This document shows, piece after piece, positions 34,030 through 46,328 of a DNA stretch of 64,000 nt; positions within the stretch are counted from its first letter, which is position 1, and every line of letters starts with the position of its first letter. Source of the DNA: Nocardia panacis. Its GTDB lineage: Bacteria; Actinomycetota; Actinomycetes; Mycobacteriales; Mycobacteriaceae. The notes under the pieces were generated by a model, which was not told the DNA's origin, searched no databases, and saw only the letters and a program-made list of their open reading frames with translations. Location of the stretch: assembly GCF_003598715.1 (NCBI RefSeq), contig NZ_QZFU01000006.1, positions 186,001-250,000 of the forward strand, read 5' to 3'. Position numbers and translations under genes: made by a program.

Positions 34030-35313
34030 ATGGACATCGTGAGTTTCTGGCCAGCACCCCACGTCGATGCCCCGGTTCGCGCGACCGTGACCCTGCCGGG
34101 GTCCAAGTCGATCACCAACCGGGCATTGATCTTGGCGGCGCTGGCCGAGGGGCCATCCACCCTGACGGGCGCGCTGCGCAGCCGTGACACGGAGTTGATG
34201 ATCGGCGCGCTGCGCGCACTGGGCGTGCGGATCGAGGGCGAGGCGGACCGATTGACCGTCACCCCCGCGGCGACATTCGCAGGCGGCACGGTCGATTGCG
34301 GTCTGGCGGGCACCGTCATGCGGTTCCTGCCGCCGGTCGCGGCACTGGCGGCGGGCGATGTCCACTTCGACGGCGACGAGCAGGCCAAGGTGCGCCCGCT
34401 GGGCACCATCCTGGACGCGCTGCGCGCGCTCGGCGCGCGGATCGACGGCAACGCGCTGCCGTTCACGGTGCGCGGCAGCGGGGCGCTGCGCGGCGGGCCG
34501 GTCACCATCGACGCCTCCGGGTCCTCGCAATTCGTCTCCGGCCTGCTGCTGTCGGCGGCCCGCTTCGATGAGGGCGTCGTGGTGCACCACACCGGCAAGG
34601 CGCTGCCGTCCATGCCGCATATCGAGATGACGGTGGAGATGCTGCGGCGCGCCGAGGTGAAGGTCGACGCGCCCGCGGGCGCCAGGGGCGCACAGACCTG
34701 GTCGGTGCATCCCGGCCCCATCCGCGCGGTGGACTGGGAGATCGAACCGGATCTTTCCAATGCCACCCCGTTCTTGGCGGCGGCGGCCGTCACCGGCGGC
34801 GAGGTGAGCATTCCGCATTGGCCGCGCCTGACCACCCAGCCGGGCGATGTCATCCGCGAGATCCTCGTCCGCATGGGCGCGGAGGCGCGCATCTTCGACG
34901 GCGTGCTCACCGTGCACGGCCCGGACCGACTGGCGGGCATCGATATCGACCTGCACGACGTGGGTGAGTTGACCCCCACGGTGGCCGCACTCGCCGCACT
35001 GGCGGATTCGCCGTCTGTGCTGCGCGGTATCGCGCATCTGCGCGGCCACGAGACCGACCGGCTGGCCGCCCTGGCCACCGAGATCAACCGGCTCGGCGGC
35101 GACGTCACCGAGACCGAGGACGGTTTGGAGATCAACCCCGCCCCGCTGCGCGGCGGCGACTGGCACTCCTACGCCGACCACCGCATGGCCACGGCGGGCG
35201 CGATCCTGGGTCTGCGGGTGCCCGGTGTGGCGATCGAGGATATCGGCACCACCGGCAAGACACTGCCCAACTTCGTCGGACTATGGGAGCGGATGTTGGG
35301 AGTCGCGCGCTGA
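34030..35313 (+). CDS. aroA: EPSP synthase (3-phosphoshikimate 1-carboxyvinyltransferase)
   Basis: 427 residues. The shikimate-3-phosphate site [17 protein letters not shown] is at the N-terminus, [15 protein letters not shown] near residue 95, [20 protein letters not shown] in the middle, and [16 protein letters not shown] near the end. Sixth step of aromatic amino-acid synthesis, cytoplasmic. An in-frame GTG three codons on is a possible alternative start. Its last 31 bases overlap rsgA, as in mycobacteria where aroA and rsgA are adjacent. Confidence 0.95.
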   Translation: MDIVSFWPAPHVDAPVRATVTLPGSKSITNRALILAALAEGPSTLTGALRSRDTELMIGALRALGVRIEGEADRLTVTPAATFAGGTVDCGLAGTVMRFLPPVAALAAGDVHFDGDEQAKVRPLGTILDALRALGARIDGNALPFTVRGSGALRGGPVTIDASGSSQFVSGLLLSAARFDEGVVVHHTGKALPSMPHIEMTVEMLRRAEVKVDAPAGARGAQTWSVHPGPIRAVDWEIEPDLSNATPFLAAAAVTGGEVSIPHWPRLTTQPGDVIREILVRMGAEARIFDGVLTVHGPDRLAGIDIDLHDVGELTPTVAALAALADSPSVLRGIAHLRGHETDRLAALATEINRLGGDVTETEDGLEINPAPLRGGDWHSYADHRMATAGAILGLRVPGVAIEDIGTTGKTLPNFVGLWERMLGVAR

Positions 35314-36311
35314 GCCGGGCCGGACGCTCCGCCGCCAGCTACGACGAATCCGATGTGCGGGTGCGTCCGGGTCGGAGTACGCGACCGCGCACCAAGACGC
35401 GTCCGAGCCACAGCGATGCCCAATCGGCCATGGTGATCGCCGTGGATCGGGGCCGTTGGGGCTGTGTGCTCGGCGGCGATCCGGAGCGTCCGATCGTGGC
35501 CATGCGCGCCAGGGAGTTGGGGCGCACCCCGATCGTGGTGGGCGACGAGGTGGACGTGGTGGGCGACCTGTCCGGCAAACCCGACAGCCTGGCCCGCATC
35601 GTGCGGGTCGCGCCGCGCCGAACAGTGTTGCGCCGCACCGCCGATGACTCCGACCCGTTCGAACGGATCGTGGTGGGCAATGCCGAGCGGCTGTTCATCG
35701 TGGTGGCGCTGGCCGATCCGCCGCCGCGCACCGGATTCGTGGAGCGGGCCATGGTGGCCGCGTATGCCGGTGGGCTGCAACCGATTCTGTGTCTGACCAA
35801 ACATGATCTGGCCGCCGACTCCGAATTCGCCGCCGCCTTCGACGATCTCGATCTCACCATCGTGCACGGCGGCCGCGACGACCCGCTCGAACCGATCCGC
35901 GACCTGCTGCGCGACCGCCTCACCGCACTCATCGGCCACTCCGGGGTCGGCAAGTCGACTCTGGTGAATCGCCTTGTGCCGCAGGCGGATCGGGCCGTAG
36001 GCGAGGTCTCCGGCGTCGGCAAGGGCAAGCACACCTCCACTCAGTCGGTGGCACTGCCGCTGGAAGGCGGGGGCTGGGTGATCGATACACCGGGCGTGCG
36101 GTCGTTCGGGTTGGCGCACATCACCCCCGACGATGTGCTGGCCGCGTTCAGTGATCTGGCCGGGGCGATCGAGGACTGTCCGCGCGGCTGCACCCATCTG
36201 GGTCCGCCCGCCGATCCCGAGTGCGCCCTGGATCGGCTACCCGGCAAGGAGCGCCGGGTAGCCGCCATTCGCCTGCTGCTGGTGGCGCTGAACGCCAATA
36301 CCGATTGGTAG
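35283..36311 (+). CDS. rsgA: Ribosome small-subunit GTPase RsgA
   Basis: 342 residues. A basic N-terminal tail and an OB-like domain precede a circularly permuted GTPase domain: G4-type LTKHD comes before G1 [15 protein letters not shown], then G3 DTPG in [14 protein letters not shown]-terminal zinc finger reads [16 protein letters not shown]. It assists late 30S assembly. The ATG lies inside aroA (31-base overlap); the real start could be slightly different because no ribosome site is clear. Confidence 0.92.
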   Translation: MGADVGSRALSRAGRSAASYDESDVRVRPGRSTRPRTKTRPSHSDAQSAMVIAVDRGRWGCVLGGDPERPIVAMRARELGRTPIVVGDEVDVVGDLSGKPDSLARIVRVAPRRTVLRRTADDSDPFERIVVGNAERLFIVVALADPPPRTGFVERAMVAAYAGGLQPILCLTKHDLAADSEFAAAFDDLDLTIVHGGRDDPLEPIRDLLRDRLTALIGHSGVGKSTLVNRLVPQADRAVGEVSGVGKGKHTSTQSVALPLEGGGWVIDTPGVRSFGLAHITPDDVLAAFSDLAGAIEDCPRGCTHLGPPADPECALDRLPGKERRVAAIRLLLVALNANTDW

Positions 36312-36351
36312 AACCGGTGGCGCCGCACCCGAATCACCGCATGCCGCGCAA

Positions 36352-36987
36352 TCACCGCGCGCCGTAGCTCTCCTGATGCACCGCGGCATCGAGCGGACGA
36401 CCGCGCCGCCACCCGAAGCGCTCCAGATCCGGAACCGTCTGGAATTCCCGGACCGGACCCACACACAGCCAGGCCACCGGACGAATACCCGCGGGCAGGC
36501 CGACCAGCCCGGTGAGGAATTCCGGATCGTAGAACGACACCCACCCGACGCCGACGCCCTCGGCGGTCGCGGCCAACCAGAGATTCTGGATGGCCAACAC
36601 GGTGGAGTACACGCCGGTCTCGGGCACCGTGGCACGGCCGAGGACATGCGGGCCGCCGCGCGCGTCGTCATGGGTCACCACGATGCCGGTGCCGCTCTCC
36701 GCGATCCCTTCGATCTTGATCGGATCGAAGACCTCGGCCCGCTCCGGCGGCAGCGACTCATGGAAGGCCCGGCGCTGATCGGCCACATGCTCGGCGAAAG
36801 CGCGCAAACGCCGAGGATCGCGCACCACCACGAAATCCCACGGCTGCGAATTGCCGACGCTGGGCGCGCGATGCGCGGCATCGAGAATCCGCCACAGCGC
36901 CGCCTCGTCGATACGCGCCCCGGTGAATTCGGCGCGCACATCGCGGCGCAGTCGAATCGCCTCGTAGACCGTCAGTTCCGCAACCAC
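36352..36987 (-). CDS. bluB: 5,6-dimethylbenzimidazole synthase (BluB)
   Basis: 211 residues from a GTG; a TTG four codons upstream is possible. Nitroreductase-fold flavoprotein with BluB features: YEAIRLRRDVRAEFTG, APSVGNSQPWDFVVV, GVGVGWVSFYDPEFLTGLVG and VAWLCVGPVREFQ. BluB cannibalises FMN to make the lower ligand of cobalamin. No other cobalamin genes lie here. It is convergent to rsgA and 48 bases from the desaturase stop. Confidence 0.88.
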   Translation of the reverse strand: MVAELTVYEAIRLRRDVRAEFTGARIDEAALWRILDAAHRAPSVGNSQPWDFVVVRDPRRLRAFAEHVADQRRAFHESLPPERAEVFDPIKIEGIAESGTGIVVTHDDARGGPHVLGRATVPETGVYSTVLAIQNLWLAATAEGVGVGWVSFYDPEFLTGLVGLPAGIRPVAWLCVGPVREFQTVPDLERFGWRRGRPLDAAVHQESYGAR

Positions 36988-37035
36988 GCCGCCAGTCAAT
37001 CAGCAGCGGGTTGCGCGCACCGACCGGCCCCCGAC

Positions 37036-38313
37036 TCAGCCGACCGGCTGCGGCGCGCGACCGGCGATGGCGCGGCCCCGCCGGATGAGGCGGCGCCTAC
37101 TGGTGGCCAGTGCGGTGCGCAGCCCGCGCCGTTTACCGGTGACCGGATCGATGATGCTGTGGGCATTGCCGCCGAATTTGCGCTCCGAGGCCGTCTCCGG
37201 CGCGTCGTCGACGGTATCGCGCAGGTACTTGTTCGGCAGGGTGAGTTTGAGAATGGTGCGCCATGTCTTGAAGTACTGCACCGGCAGCGAACCCGTGGTG
37301 TAGGGCAGATCGTATTTGTCGCACAGCGCGCGCACCCGGACCGCGATATCGCCGAGCCGATTGCTGGGCAGATCCGGGAACAGGTGGTGTTCGATCTGGT
37401 GGCTGAGGTTGCCGGTCATGAAGTGGGTGATCGGGCCGCCGGAGATATTGGCGCTGCCCAGCATCTGCCGCAGATACCACTGGGCCTGCGTCTCGCCGTC
37501 GACATCGGCCTTGGTGAATTTCTCGGCCCCGTCGGGGAAGTGGCCGCAGAAGATGACCGCGTTGGTCCAGACATTGCGGATCATATTCGCGGCCAGATTC
37601 GCGGTGAGCGTGCTGACGAAGGCCGGACCGGTGAGCAGCGGGAACACCACGTAGTCCTTGACGACCTGCTTGCCCACCTTGGTGAGCACCTCGGTGCGCT
37701 TGCGCTCGAATTCCGCGCGGGCCGGGGTGCCCGGCTTGTAGCGGCCCGCGGCCAGCTTGCCGAGCTCCAAATGCTGAATGGCGACGCCGTATTCGAAGAA
37801 CAACTGCAGCAGCAGGTTGTAGACCGGATTGCCGATACTGAACGGCCGCCAGCGCTGATCGCGGGTGACGCGCAGCAGGCCGTAGCCGATATCGTCGTCC
37901 ATGCCCAGCACGTTGGTGTACTTGTGGTGCAGGTAGTTGTGGGTGTGCTTCCAGTGCTTGGCGGGGCCGGTGTTGTCCCACTCCCAGGAGCTGGAATGGA
38001 TCTCCGGATCGTTCATCCAGTCCCACTGGCCGTGCATCACATTGTGCCCGATCTCCATATTCTCGATGATCTTGGCGGTGCTCAGCAGGGCGACGCCCGC
38101 GAACCAGGCCGGGGGCAGGAAGCTGACGAAAAGCACCGCGCGGCCGCTGATTTCGAGCGCGCGCTGCAATCGGATGACATTGCGGATATACCGCGCGTCC
38201 GATTCGCCGCGCGATGCCTCGATTTCGCGCCGGATCGCGTCGAACTCCGCGCCGAGCGCCTCGACATCGGCTTCGGTGAGGTGCGCGTACTCCTTGACAT
38301 CCGAGATCGCCAT
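37036..38313 (-). CDS. Membrane fatty-acid desaturase, DesA3-like (copy 1)
   Basis: 425 residues. The diiron His boxes are GHNVMHGQWDWM, HTHNYLHHKYTN and HQIEHHLFPDLPSNR, with hydrophobic segments around FVSFLPPAWFAGVALL and VVFPLLTGPAFVST. DesA3 of M. tuberculosis (Rv3229c, similar length) is a stearoyl-CoA Delta9 desaturase making oleate, fed by an Rv3230c-type reductase, whose counterpart lies two genes away. The ATG at 38313 is only 6 bases from two tandem TTAC-N6-GTAR palindromes, so the transcript leader must be very short or the site blocks initiation. Confidence 0.92.
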   Translation of the reverse strand: MAISDVKEYAHLTEADVEALGAEFDAIRREIEASRGESDARYIRNVIRLQRALEISGRAVLFVSFLPPAWFAGVALLSTAKIIENMEIGHNVMHGQWDWMNDPEIHSSSWEWDNTGPAKHWKHTHNYLHHKYTNVLGMDDDIGYGLLRVTRDQRWRPFSIGNPVYNLLLQLFFEYGVAIQHLELGKLAAGRYKPGTPARAEFERKRTEVLTKVGKQVVKDYVVFPLLTGPAFVSTLTANLAANMIRNVWTNAVIFCGHFPDGAEKFTKADVDGETQAQWYLRQMLGSANISGGPITHFMTGNLSHQIEHHLFPDLPSNRLGDIAVRVRALCDKYDLPYTTGSLPVQYFKTWRTILKLTLPNKYLRDTVDDAPETASERKFGGNAHSIIDPVTGKRRGLRTALATSRRRLIRRGRAIAGRAPQPVG

Positions 38314-38318
38314 GCCGG

Positions 38319-38347
38319 TTACAGTACCGTAAGTTACGAAACCGTAG
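38319..38347. promoter_or_regulatory. Two tandem palindromic operators of desaturase copy 1
   Basis: TTAC-AGTACC-GTAA (38319-38332) and TTAC-GAAACC-GTAG (38334-38347), spaced 15 bases apart. A third copy, TTAC-GGCATC-GTAG, precedes the reductase gene (41165). Likely the binding site of a shared lipid-responsive repressor. Confidence 0.65.
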
Positions 38348-38383
38348 GTTATCGGGAGCGCCGCCGAGGCTGTGGCAAATACC

Positions 38384-39862
38384 TTATTGCGACCGCGCCC
38401 GCCACGCACTATGCTCGCGTCGCCGCATTGCCTTCTCCCGCAGGGCTTTCCGACGCAACGCCGACTTCTCCTGCTCGGCTCGCTCCCGCAATGCCGCCGT
38501 CGCCGCGCGCAGCGCCTGCCGCTCGTGGCGCGCCCGCTCCCGCAGCGCCGCCTTGGCCTCGCGCAACACCTGCTTCTCGTGGCGCGCCTTCTCCTCGAGC
38601 GCCGCCTTGGCCTCACGCAGCGCCGAACGCAGCCCCCGATACCGACCCGTCTCCGGATCCACACCCAGCCAATGGCTTTCCAGCCAGTGCCCCTCGCTGC
38701 GGACCGCACCGGGCAGCGAGGGCAGCGTGATACCCGCGAACTTGCGTTCGGAGGAGGTCTCGGGCGCGTCGTCGGCCGTGCGCTTGAGGAAGCGGTCCGG
38801 CAGCGCGAGCTTGTGAATCGTGCGGAACGCCAACAGATACTGCTTACCGAGCGAGCCCGTCGTATACGGCAGGTCGTACTTGTCGCACAGCTCGCGCACC
38901 CGCGCGGCGATCTCCGGATAGCGATTGCTCGGCAGATCCGGGAAAAGATGATGTTCGATCTGGTAGCAGAGATTGCCGCTCATGAACGCCATCACCGGAC
39001 CCGCCTTGAAATTGGCGCTGCCCAACATCTGCCGGAGATACCATTCGCCGCCGGTCTCGCCCTTCAACTGCTCGACGGTGAACTTCTCCGCGCCGTCCGG
39101 GAAATGACCGCAGAAGATCACCGCGTACGCCCACAGGTTGCGCACCAGATTCGCGGTGGCATTGGCTTTGAGCGTCGAGCGCCAAGCCGGACCGGTGAGC
39201 AGCGGGAAGACCAGGAAATCCTTGCCGACCTGACGCAGGATCTTGCGTGCGAACTCCTTATTCGGCGGCGAATCCAGTTGGAAACGCGGCACGCCGGTGA
39301 GCTCTTTCTCGATTGTCCAGTCGTGCAGGGCGATACCCCACTCGAAGGTGGCCGCCAGCAGCAGATTGGCCAGCGGCTGCACCAGATGTTTGGGTTGCCA
39401 CTGCTCGTCGCGGGTCATGCGCAGGATGCCGAAACCGAGATCCTCGTCCATGCCGAGCACATTGGTGTAGGTGTGGTGGGAGTAGTTGTGCGCGCGCCGC
39501 CAGTGCGCCGACGGCCCGGTCATATCCCACTCCCAGGTGCTGGAATGGATTTCCGGATCGTTCATCCAATCCCATTGCCCGTGGGCGACATTGTGCCCGA
39601 GCTCCATATTCTCGATGATCTTGGACAGCGACAGCAGCGCGGTCCCGGTGAGCCAGGCCCAACGCGTGCGGCTACCGAACAGCACCGCGCGCCCGACCAC
39701 CTCGAGTCCGCGCTGCGCGGCGATCGTGCGGCGAATGTATTTCGCGTCACGCGCACCGCGCGAGAGCTCGATATCGCGACGCACCGCGTCGAGCTCCCGG
39801 CCCAGTGTTTCGATGTCGGCCGCCGTGAGATGGGCGAATGCCTGAATATCGGTGATGGCCAC
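38384..39862 (-). CDS. Membrane fatty-acid desaturase, DesA3-like (copy 2) with helical repeat tail
   Basis: 492 residues. Same architecture and His boxes as the neighbouring copy (GHNVAHGQWDWM, HNYSHHTYTN, YQIEHHLFPDLPSNR), clearly a paralogue. The extra length is a C-terminal tail made of three 18-residue Ala/Arg/Glu repeats (LREAKAALRERARHERQA type) and a partial fourth, predicted as a charged helix or coiled coil. GTG start. It follows the reductase gene by 84 bases, and they probably form one transcript. The substrate chain length or position may differ from copy 1. Confidence 0.9.
   Translation of the reverse strand: MAITDIQAFAHLTAADIETLGRELDAVRRDIELSRGARDAKYIRRTIAAQRGLEVVGRAVLFGSRTRWAWLTGTALLSLSKIIENMELGHNVAHGQWDWMNDPEIHSSTWEWDMTGPSAHWRRAHNYSHHTYTNVLGMDEDLGFGILRMTRDEQWQPKHLVQPLANLLLAATFEWGIALHDWTIEKELTGVPRFQLDSPPNKEFARKILRQVGKDFLVFPLLTGPAWRSTLKANATANLVRNLWAYAVIFCGHFPDGAEKFTVEQLKGETGGEWYLRQMLGSANFKAGPVMAFMSGNLCYQIEHHLFPDLPSNRYPEIAARVRELCDKYDLPYTTGSLGKQYLLAFRTIHKLALPDRFLKRTADDAPETSSERKFAGITLPSLPGAVRSEGHWLESHWLGVDPETGRYRGLRSALREAKAALEEKARHEKQVLREAKAALRERARHERQALRAATAALRERAEQEKSALRRKALREKAMRRREHSAWRARSQ
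38459..38620 (-). repeat. Three 54-bp coding tandem repeats
   Basis: Units at 38567-38620, 38513-38566 and 38459-38512 encode successive 18-residue repeats starting LREAKAAL, LREAKAAL and LRAATAAL. They form the C-terminal extension of desaturase copy 2. Confidence 0.85.
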
Positions 39863-39946
39863 CGAGGTCCCTTTCCCTACGCGAATTGGCTTCGAGGGTA
39901 CCCGTCGATCCGGCCGTCCGGTTCGGCGTCGATTCGGCGTCTCGAC

Positions 39947-41116
39947 TCAGACGTCGAGCGTGCAGTCGCCCGCGGCGGCGGAGATGCAGGTCTGCACCTT
40001 GTCGCCCTCGCGGCGCTCCTCCCCATTGCGCAGATCCGTGGCGTATCCCGAACTCAGTGTGACGACACAGGTTTGACAGATCCCCATCCGGCAGCCGAAC
40101 GGCATCCGAACCCCCGCCGACTCCCCCGCCTCCAGCAGGCTCGTCGCCCCGTCGACCATCGCGGTGCGCTCGGATTTGGCGAAGCTCACCGTGCCGCCCG
40201 CGCCCACCGCCGACCGCTCGATCTCGAATCGCTCCACATGCAGCCGATCCGCGACACCGGCCGCGCGCCAGTGCTGCTCGATATCGTCGAGCATGGCGGC
40301 CGGACCGCAGGCCCAGGTCTGGCGCTCACGCCAGTCGGCGGCCACCTCATCCAACGCGGCCAGCGGGAATTTGCCCGATTCGCCGGTCAGGTGCCGATGC
40401 ACCGCGAAGTTCGGATACCGCTCGTGCATGGCGCTCAACTCCGCGCCGAACATGACATCGGCCTCGGTGCGCGCCGAATGGATATGCCGCACATCCGTCA
40501 TCACCTCGCGGCGGGCCATGGATCGCAGCATCGACATGACCGGGGTGATGCCACTGCCCGCCGTCAGGAACAGCACTCGCTCCGGCGGCGGATACGGCAG
40601 CACGAACCCGCCCTGCGGCGCGGCCAGCCGCACGATCGTGCCCACCGGAACCCCGCTGACCAGATGGCTGGACAGGAAACCCTCCGGCATCGCCTTCACC
40701 GCGATGGAGATCAGGCGCTTGCTGTGGCTCTTCCCGCCCGGCTTGGACTCCTGCCAATTCGGGGGGCAGGTCAGCGAATACGAACGCCAATGCCAGCGCC
40801 CGTCGACCAGGATGCCGATACCGATGTACTGGCCCGGCTCGAACTTGAAATCGAAACCCCAACCCGGCCGGATCACCAGCGTCGCCGAATCGACCGTCTC
40901 CGCGCGCACCTGCACGATCCGACCGCGCAACTCCCGCGCCGACCACAGCGGATTGGCCAGATGCAGATAGTCGTCGGGCAGCAGCGGCGTCGTGACCCGC
41001 GCCACCGCGCCGCGCAGCACATTCAGCCTGCCACCCCGTTCGGCCACCTCCGCCGCGGGCGCTTCCAGCCACTGCCGCACACCCCGCACCGACCTTGCCA
41101 CGCGTTTCGAACTCAT
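39947..41116 (-). CDS. Flavin/2Fe-2S oxidoreductase, desaturase electron donor (Rv3230c type)
   Basis: 389 residues. FAD-binding FNR domain ([21 protein letters not shown]), NAD(P) domain ([29 protein letters not shown]) and a C-terminal plant-type 2Fe-2S ferredoxin domain ([14 protein letters not shown], last Cys in VQTCISAA). It passes NADPH electrons to DesA3-like desaturases. The ATG at 41116 is preferred over a GTG 11 codons upstream because the extra residues are unlike the family. A TTAC-N6-GTAG site lies 49 bases upstream of the ATG. Confidence 0.92.
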   Translation of the reverse strand: MSSKRVARSVRGVRQWLEAPAAEVAERGGRLNVLRGAVARVTTPLLPDDYLHLANPLWSARELRGRIVQVRAETVDSATLVIRPGWGFDFKFEPGQYIGIGILVDGRWHWRSYSLTCPPNWQESKPGGKSHSKRLISIAVKAMPEGFLSSHLVSGVPVGTIVRLAAPQGGFVLPYPPPERVLFLTAGSGITPVMSMLRSMARREVMTDVRHIHSARTEADVMFGAELSAMHERYPNFAVHRHLTGESGKFPLAALDEVAADWRERQTWACGPAAMLDDIEQHWRAAGVADRLHVERFEIERSAVGAGGTVSFAKSERTAMVDGATSLLEAGESAGVRMPFGCRMGICQTCVVTLSSGYATDLRNGEERREGDKVQTCISAAAGDCTLDV

Positions 41117-41164
41117 CGCCGCCGTTCGTCTCCCTCGTACCGAAACCACCCGTTCGCCCTCAGG

Positions 41165-41178
41165 TTACGGCATCGTAG
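41165..41178. promoter_or_regulatory. Palindromic operator upstream of the reductase
   Basis: TTAC-GGCATC-GTAG in the larger context GGTTACGGCATCGTAGGTT. Nearly the same as the second site before desaturase copy 1 (GTTACGAAACCGTAGGTT), suggesting common control of the reductase and both desaturases. Confidence 0.6.
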
Positions 41179-41225
41179 GTTCGGATGGCGGCCCCACGTT
41201 GCCGCCCTGCTCAGAGCTCGCACGG

Positions 41226-41741
41226 CTACAGCAGATCCAACAGGAACGGCAGTTCCTGCGCCGCGTACCAGGCCAGTTGATGATCCTCGGCGTCGCCGAG
41301 CACGAACTCCGCGTCCGCGTCACCCAAATCGGCGGCATCGACGACATCGACCGCCTTGGCCACCGCGGGCTCGGCCTCGGCCAGATCCACATGCACCGAG
41401 GCGATCTTCGAATAGGAGATCGGGCCGGAAAGGCGCACCACCGCGTCATCCAGATCCGGACGCAACGCGACCCCGACGACATCGGCCGCGACCACCGCGC
41501 GCCGATACACCGGACTCGGATCGTCGGGTTTGGCGTCCTCACGCTCGGCCACCAGCAACCGCAGCGCCGCCCGCGCCGCCTCCCCCATCGCGACCTCGGC
41601 CAACTCCTCGTCATCACCCGAGGCGTACGCCTCGCGCAGCGCCGGGGTCACCGCGAAAGCGGTGCCGCCGACCGCGCGCAATTCCCGGTCGGCCACCAGT
41701 TCACGCAGCATCGGCACGGTGGCGGGCACATAGACCCGCAT
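41226..41741 (-). CDS. Conserved hypothetical protein (Rv3231c family)
   Basis: 171 residues, acidic and Ala-rich. Starts MRVYVPATVPMLRELVADR and contains FAVTPALREAYASGDDEELA, SYSKIASVHVDLAEAEPAV and LAWYAAQELPFLLDLL. Found next to the DesA3 reductase gene in mycobacteria (Rv3231c). No catalytic motif recognised; function unknown. It starts 10 bases after the WS/DGAT-like stop and is probably co-transcribed with it. Confidence 0.8.
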   Translation of the reverse strand: MRVYVPATVPMLRELVADRELRAVGGTAFAVTPALREAYASGDDEELAEVAMGEAARAALRLLVAEREDAKPDDPSPVYRRAVVAADVVGVALRPDLDDAVVRLSGPISYSKIASVHVDLAEAEPAVAKAVDVVDAADLGDADAEFVLGDAEDHQLAWYAAQELPFLLDLL

Positions 41742-41751
41742 CGCGCGCTGA

Positions 41752-43143
41752 TCAGAGACAGGCACCGAGCATCTCCTCCATCGATTCGTGCACCGACGCG
41801 GCGAGCACGCCGATATCGGCCATCGCATCGCGGTCGGCGTTGAGCCCGTAGCAGACCCGCCCGTCATAGGACGTGATCCCGATACTCGACGCCTGATTGC
41901 GCAGCAGCGGCGACACCGGATACATCTCCAGCATCCGCGCGCCGCCGATATACATCGGCGTCTGCGGACCCGGCGCATTGGTGATCACCAGATTGAACGT
42001 GTGTTCTGCGAACGTACTCGCCGCGCGCACACTCATCGCGTGCAGGCTGGCGGGCGCGAACCCGGCCATCCGCACCAGCGTGCGGGCGCGCACCCCGCGC
42101 CGCCGCCGACCGCTCGCCTCGGTGGCATGCGCGATATGCGACAGCCGCATCACCGGATTCGGTTCGCCCACCGGCAGATCCAGCAGTACCGAGGACACCT
42201 CGCGCTCGGGCCGCAACTGCGTCGCGCCGGGACGATCCACGTACACCGACATCGGCACCACCGCGCGCAGCGTGCTGCATTCGGTCAACGCCTCGCCGCG
42301 CGAGAGCAGCCAGTTGCGCAGCGCACCCGTCACCACGGCCAGGATGGCGTCATTGGTGGTGCAGTCGAAGCGGCGGCGGATCCTGCGGTAGTCGTCCAGG
42401 TCGGTGCGCACCACCGCGAAGCGGCGATGCCGCGAGGTCCGCACCTTCAGCGGACTCTCGGGCGCGCCGCGCACCGCGGACAGCGCCGAACCCACCGCCT
42501 TGCCCGTCACGCCGATCGCGTCGGAACCTCTGGCGCGCACCAGATCCAGCGCCTCGCGCGGCCGAGCCGCCAACTTGGCCAGCGCGCCGACCAGTAGTTC
42601 GGTCTCACTGGGTTCGCGCGGGGCCAGCCAGGCGTCATCGGCCAGGCCGCGCGGCGACGGGCCGGAGTCGAGGATCACGTGACCGATCTCCAGCGCCTCC
42701 TCCCCGTCGACCAGCGCCGAATGCGATTTCGTGAATATCGCCACCCGCCCGTCGGACAGTCCCTCGATCAGGTACATCTCCCACAGCGGCCGCGTCACAT
42801 CCAAGGGTCGCGACGCGAGCCGGGCCACCAGATCGTGCAACTGCTCGTCGGTGCCGGGAGCCGGCAGCGCCGCGCGCCGAATGTGGTACGTCACATCGAA
42901 GGCGCTGTCCTCCACCCACACCGGACGGCCCAGCGCGAACGGGATCTCGCGCACCTTGCGCCGATAGCGCGGCACCAGCGCGAGTCGACGCCCCACCAGA
43001 TCCACCAGCCGGTCGTAGTCGGGCGGGGACGCACCCTCGATATCCCCGCTGCCGACAATGGCCAGCGAGCCGATATGGATCGGATTGCTACTGGACTCGA
43101 GTCGGTAGAACGCCGCGTCCTGCGGCGTCAATCTGGTGATCAC
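41752..43143 (-). CDS. WS/DGAT-family acyltransferase-like protein with altered active site
   Basis: 463 residues with the wax-ester synthase/diacylglycerol acyltransferase fold: LTPQDAAFYRLESSSNPIHI at the start, RPLDVTRPLWEMYLIEGL, NDAILAVVTGALRNWLL and the late FNLVITNAPGPQTPMYIGGA. The catalytic motif HHxxxDG reads H141-S-A-L-V-D-G147; the second His, the usual catalytic base, is Ser. It may therefore be inactive, regulatory or mechanistically different. Homologous position to tgs3/Rv3233c in M. tuberculosis. GTG start with an AAGGAG run upstream; divergent from secA1. Confidence 0.87.
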   Translation of the reverse strand: MITRLTPQDAAFYRLESSSNPIHIGSLAIVGSGDIEGASPPDYDRLVDLVGRRLALVPRYRRKVREIPFALGRPVWVEDSAFDVTYHIRRAALPAPGTDEQLHDLVARLASRPLDVTRPLWEMYLIEGLSDGRVAIFTKSHSALVDGEEALEIGHVILDSGPSPRGLADDAWLAPREPSETELLVGALAKLAARPREALDLVRARGSDAIGVTGKAVGSALSAVRGAPESPLKVRTSRHRRFAVVRTDLDDYRRIRRRFDCTTNDAILAVVTGALRNWLLSRGEALTECSTLRAVVPMSVYVDRPGATQLRPEREVSSVLLDLPVGEPNPVMRLSHIAHATEASGRRRRGVRARTLVRMAGFAPASLHAMSVRAASTFAEHTFNLVITNAPGPQTPMYIGGARMLEMYPVSPLLRNQASSIGITSYDGRVCYGLNADRDAMADIGVLAASVHESMEEMLGACL

Positions 43144-43410
43144 GCTCCCCGCCGCTCCTTCCGCCGCGCAGTCGTCGTGCTGCGAATTCGATTCGACCAC
43201 ACCGGCATCGACGGTACCCAGTCGGCGAGCCGCGCGGCTCGCCTCCCAGAACACGACGCGCCGGGTACGGTGGGGTCAGGCGGGGCATCCAGGCGGGCAC
43301 GGGGGTGAGGCGGCGCATCGTCGCTCTTCGACGCTTACCATGGGTGCCGCATTAGCATGAATGCGCCCGCGCGCCGTTCATACCCACCGACCAGAGGACT
43401 GACGAGACCC

Positions 43411-46233
<2,823 letters not shown>

Positions 46234-46241
46234 CCTCGAAC

Positions 46242-46278
46242 ACCGAAGGCACCCACGGTTTTCCGTGGGTGCCTTCGG
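46242..46278 (+). terminator. secA terminator hairpin, copy 1 of a 37-bp repeat
   Basis: A perfect 16-bp stem (46243-46258 with 46263-46278) around TTTT, beginning CCGAAGGCACCCACGG. The identical 37 bases recur at 46886-46922 after the toxin-antitoxin pair. Confidence 0.88.
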
Positions 46279-46298
46279 CGTTCAATGCCGACATCCCC

Positions 46299-46321
46299 TG
46301 TGTACACATCAGCGTGTACAC
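46299..46321. promoter_or_regulatory. Double GTGTACAC operator of the antitoxin
   Basis: Two copies of the palindrome GTGTACAC (46300-46307, extended to TGTGTACACA, and 46314-46321), centres 14 bases apart, 8 bases before the antitoxin ATG. Typical layout for cooperative autorepression by a Phd/YefM dimer or its toxin complex. Confidence 0.72.
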
Positions 46322-46328
46322 TTCCTTC

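Noticed and set aside
46269..46328. Longer antitoxin start
   Set aside because: It would translate through the terminator and the GTGTACAC operators; the ATG at 46329 fits the Phd family start.
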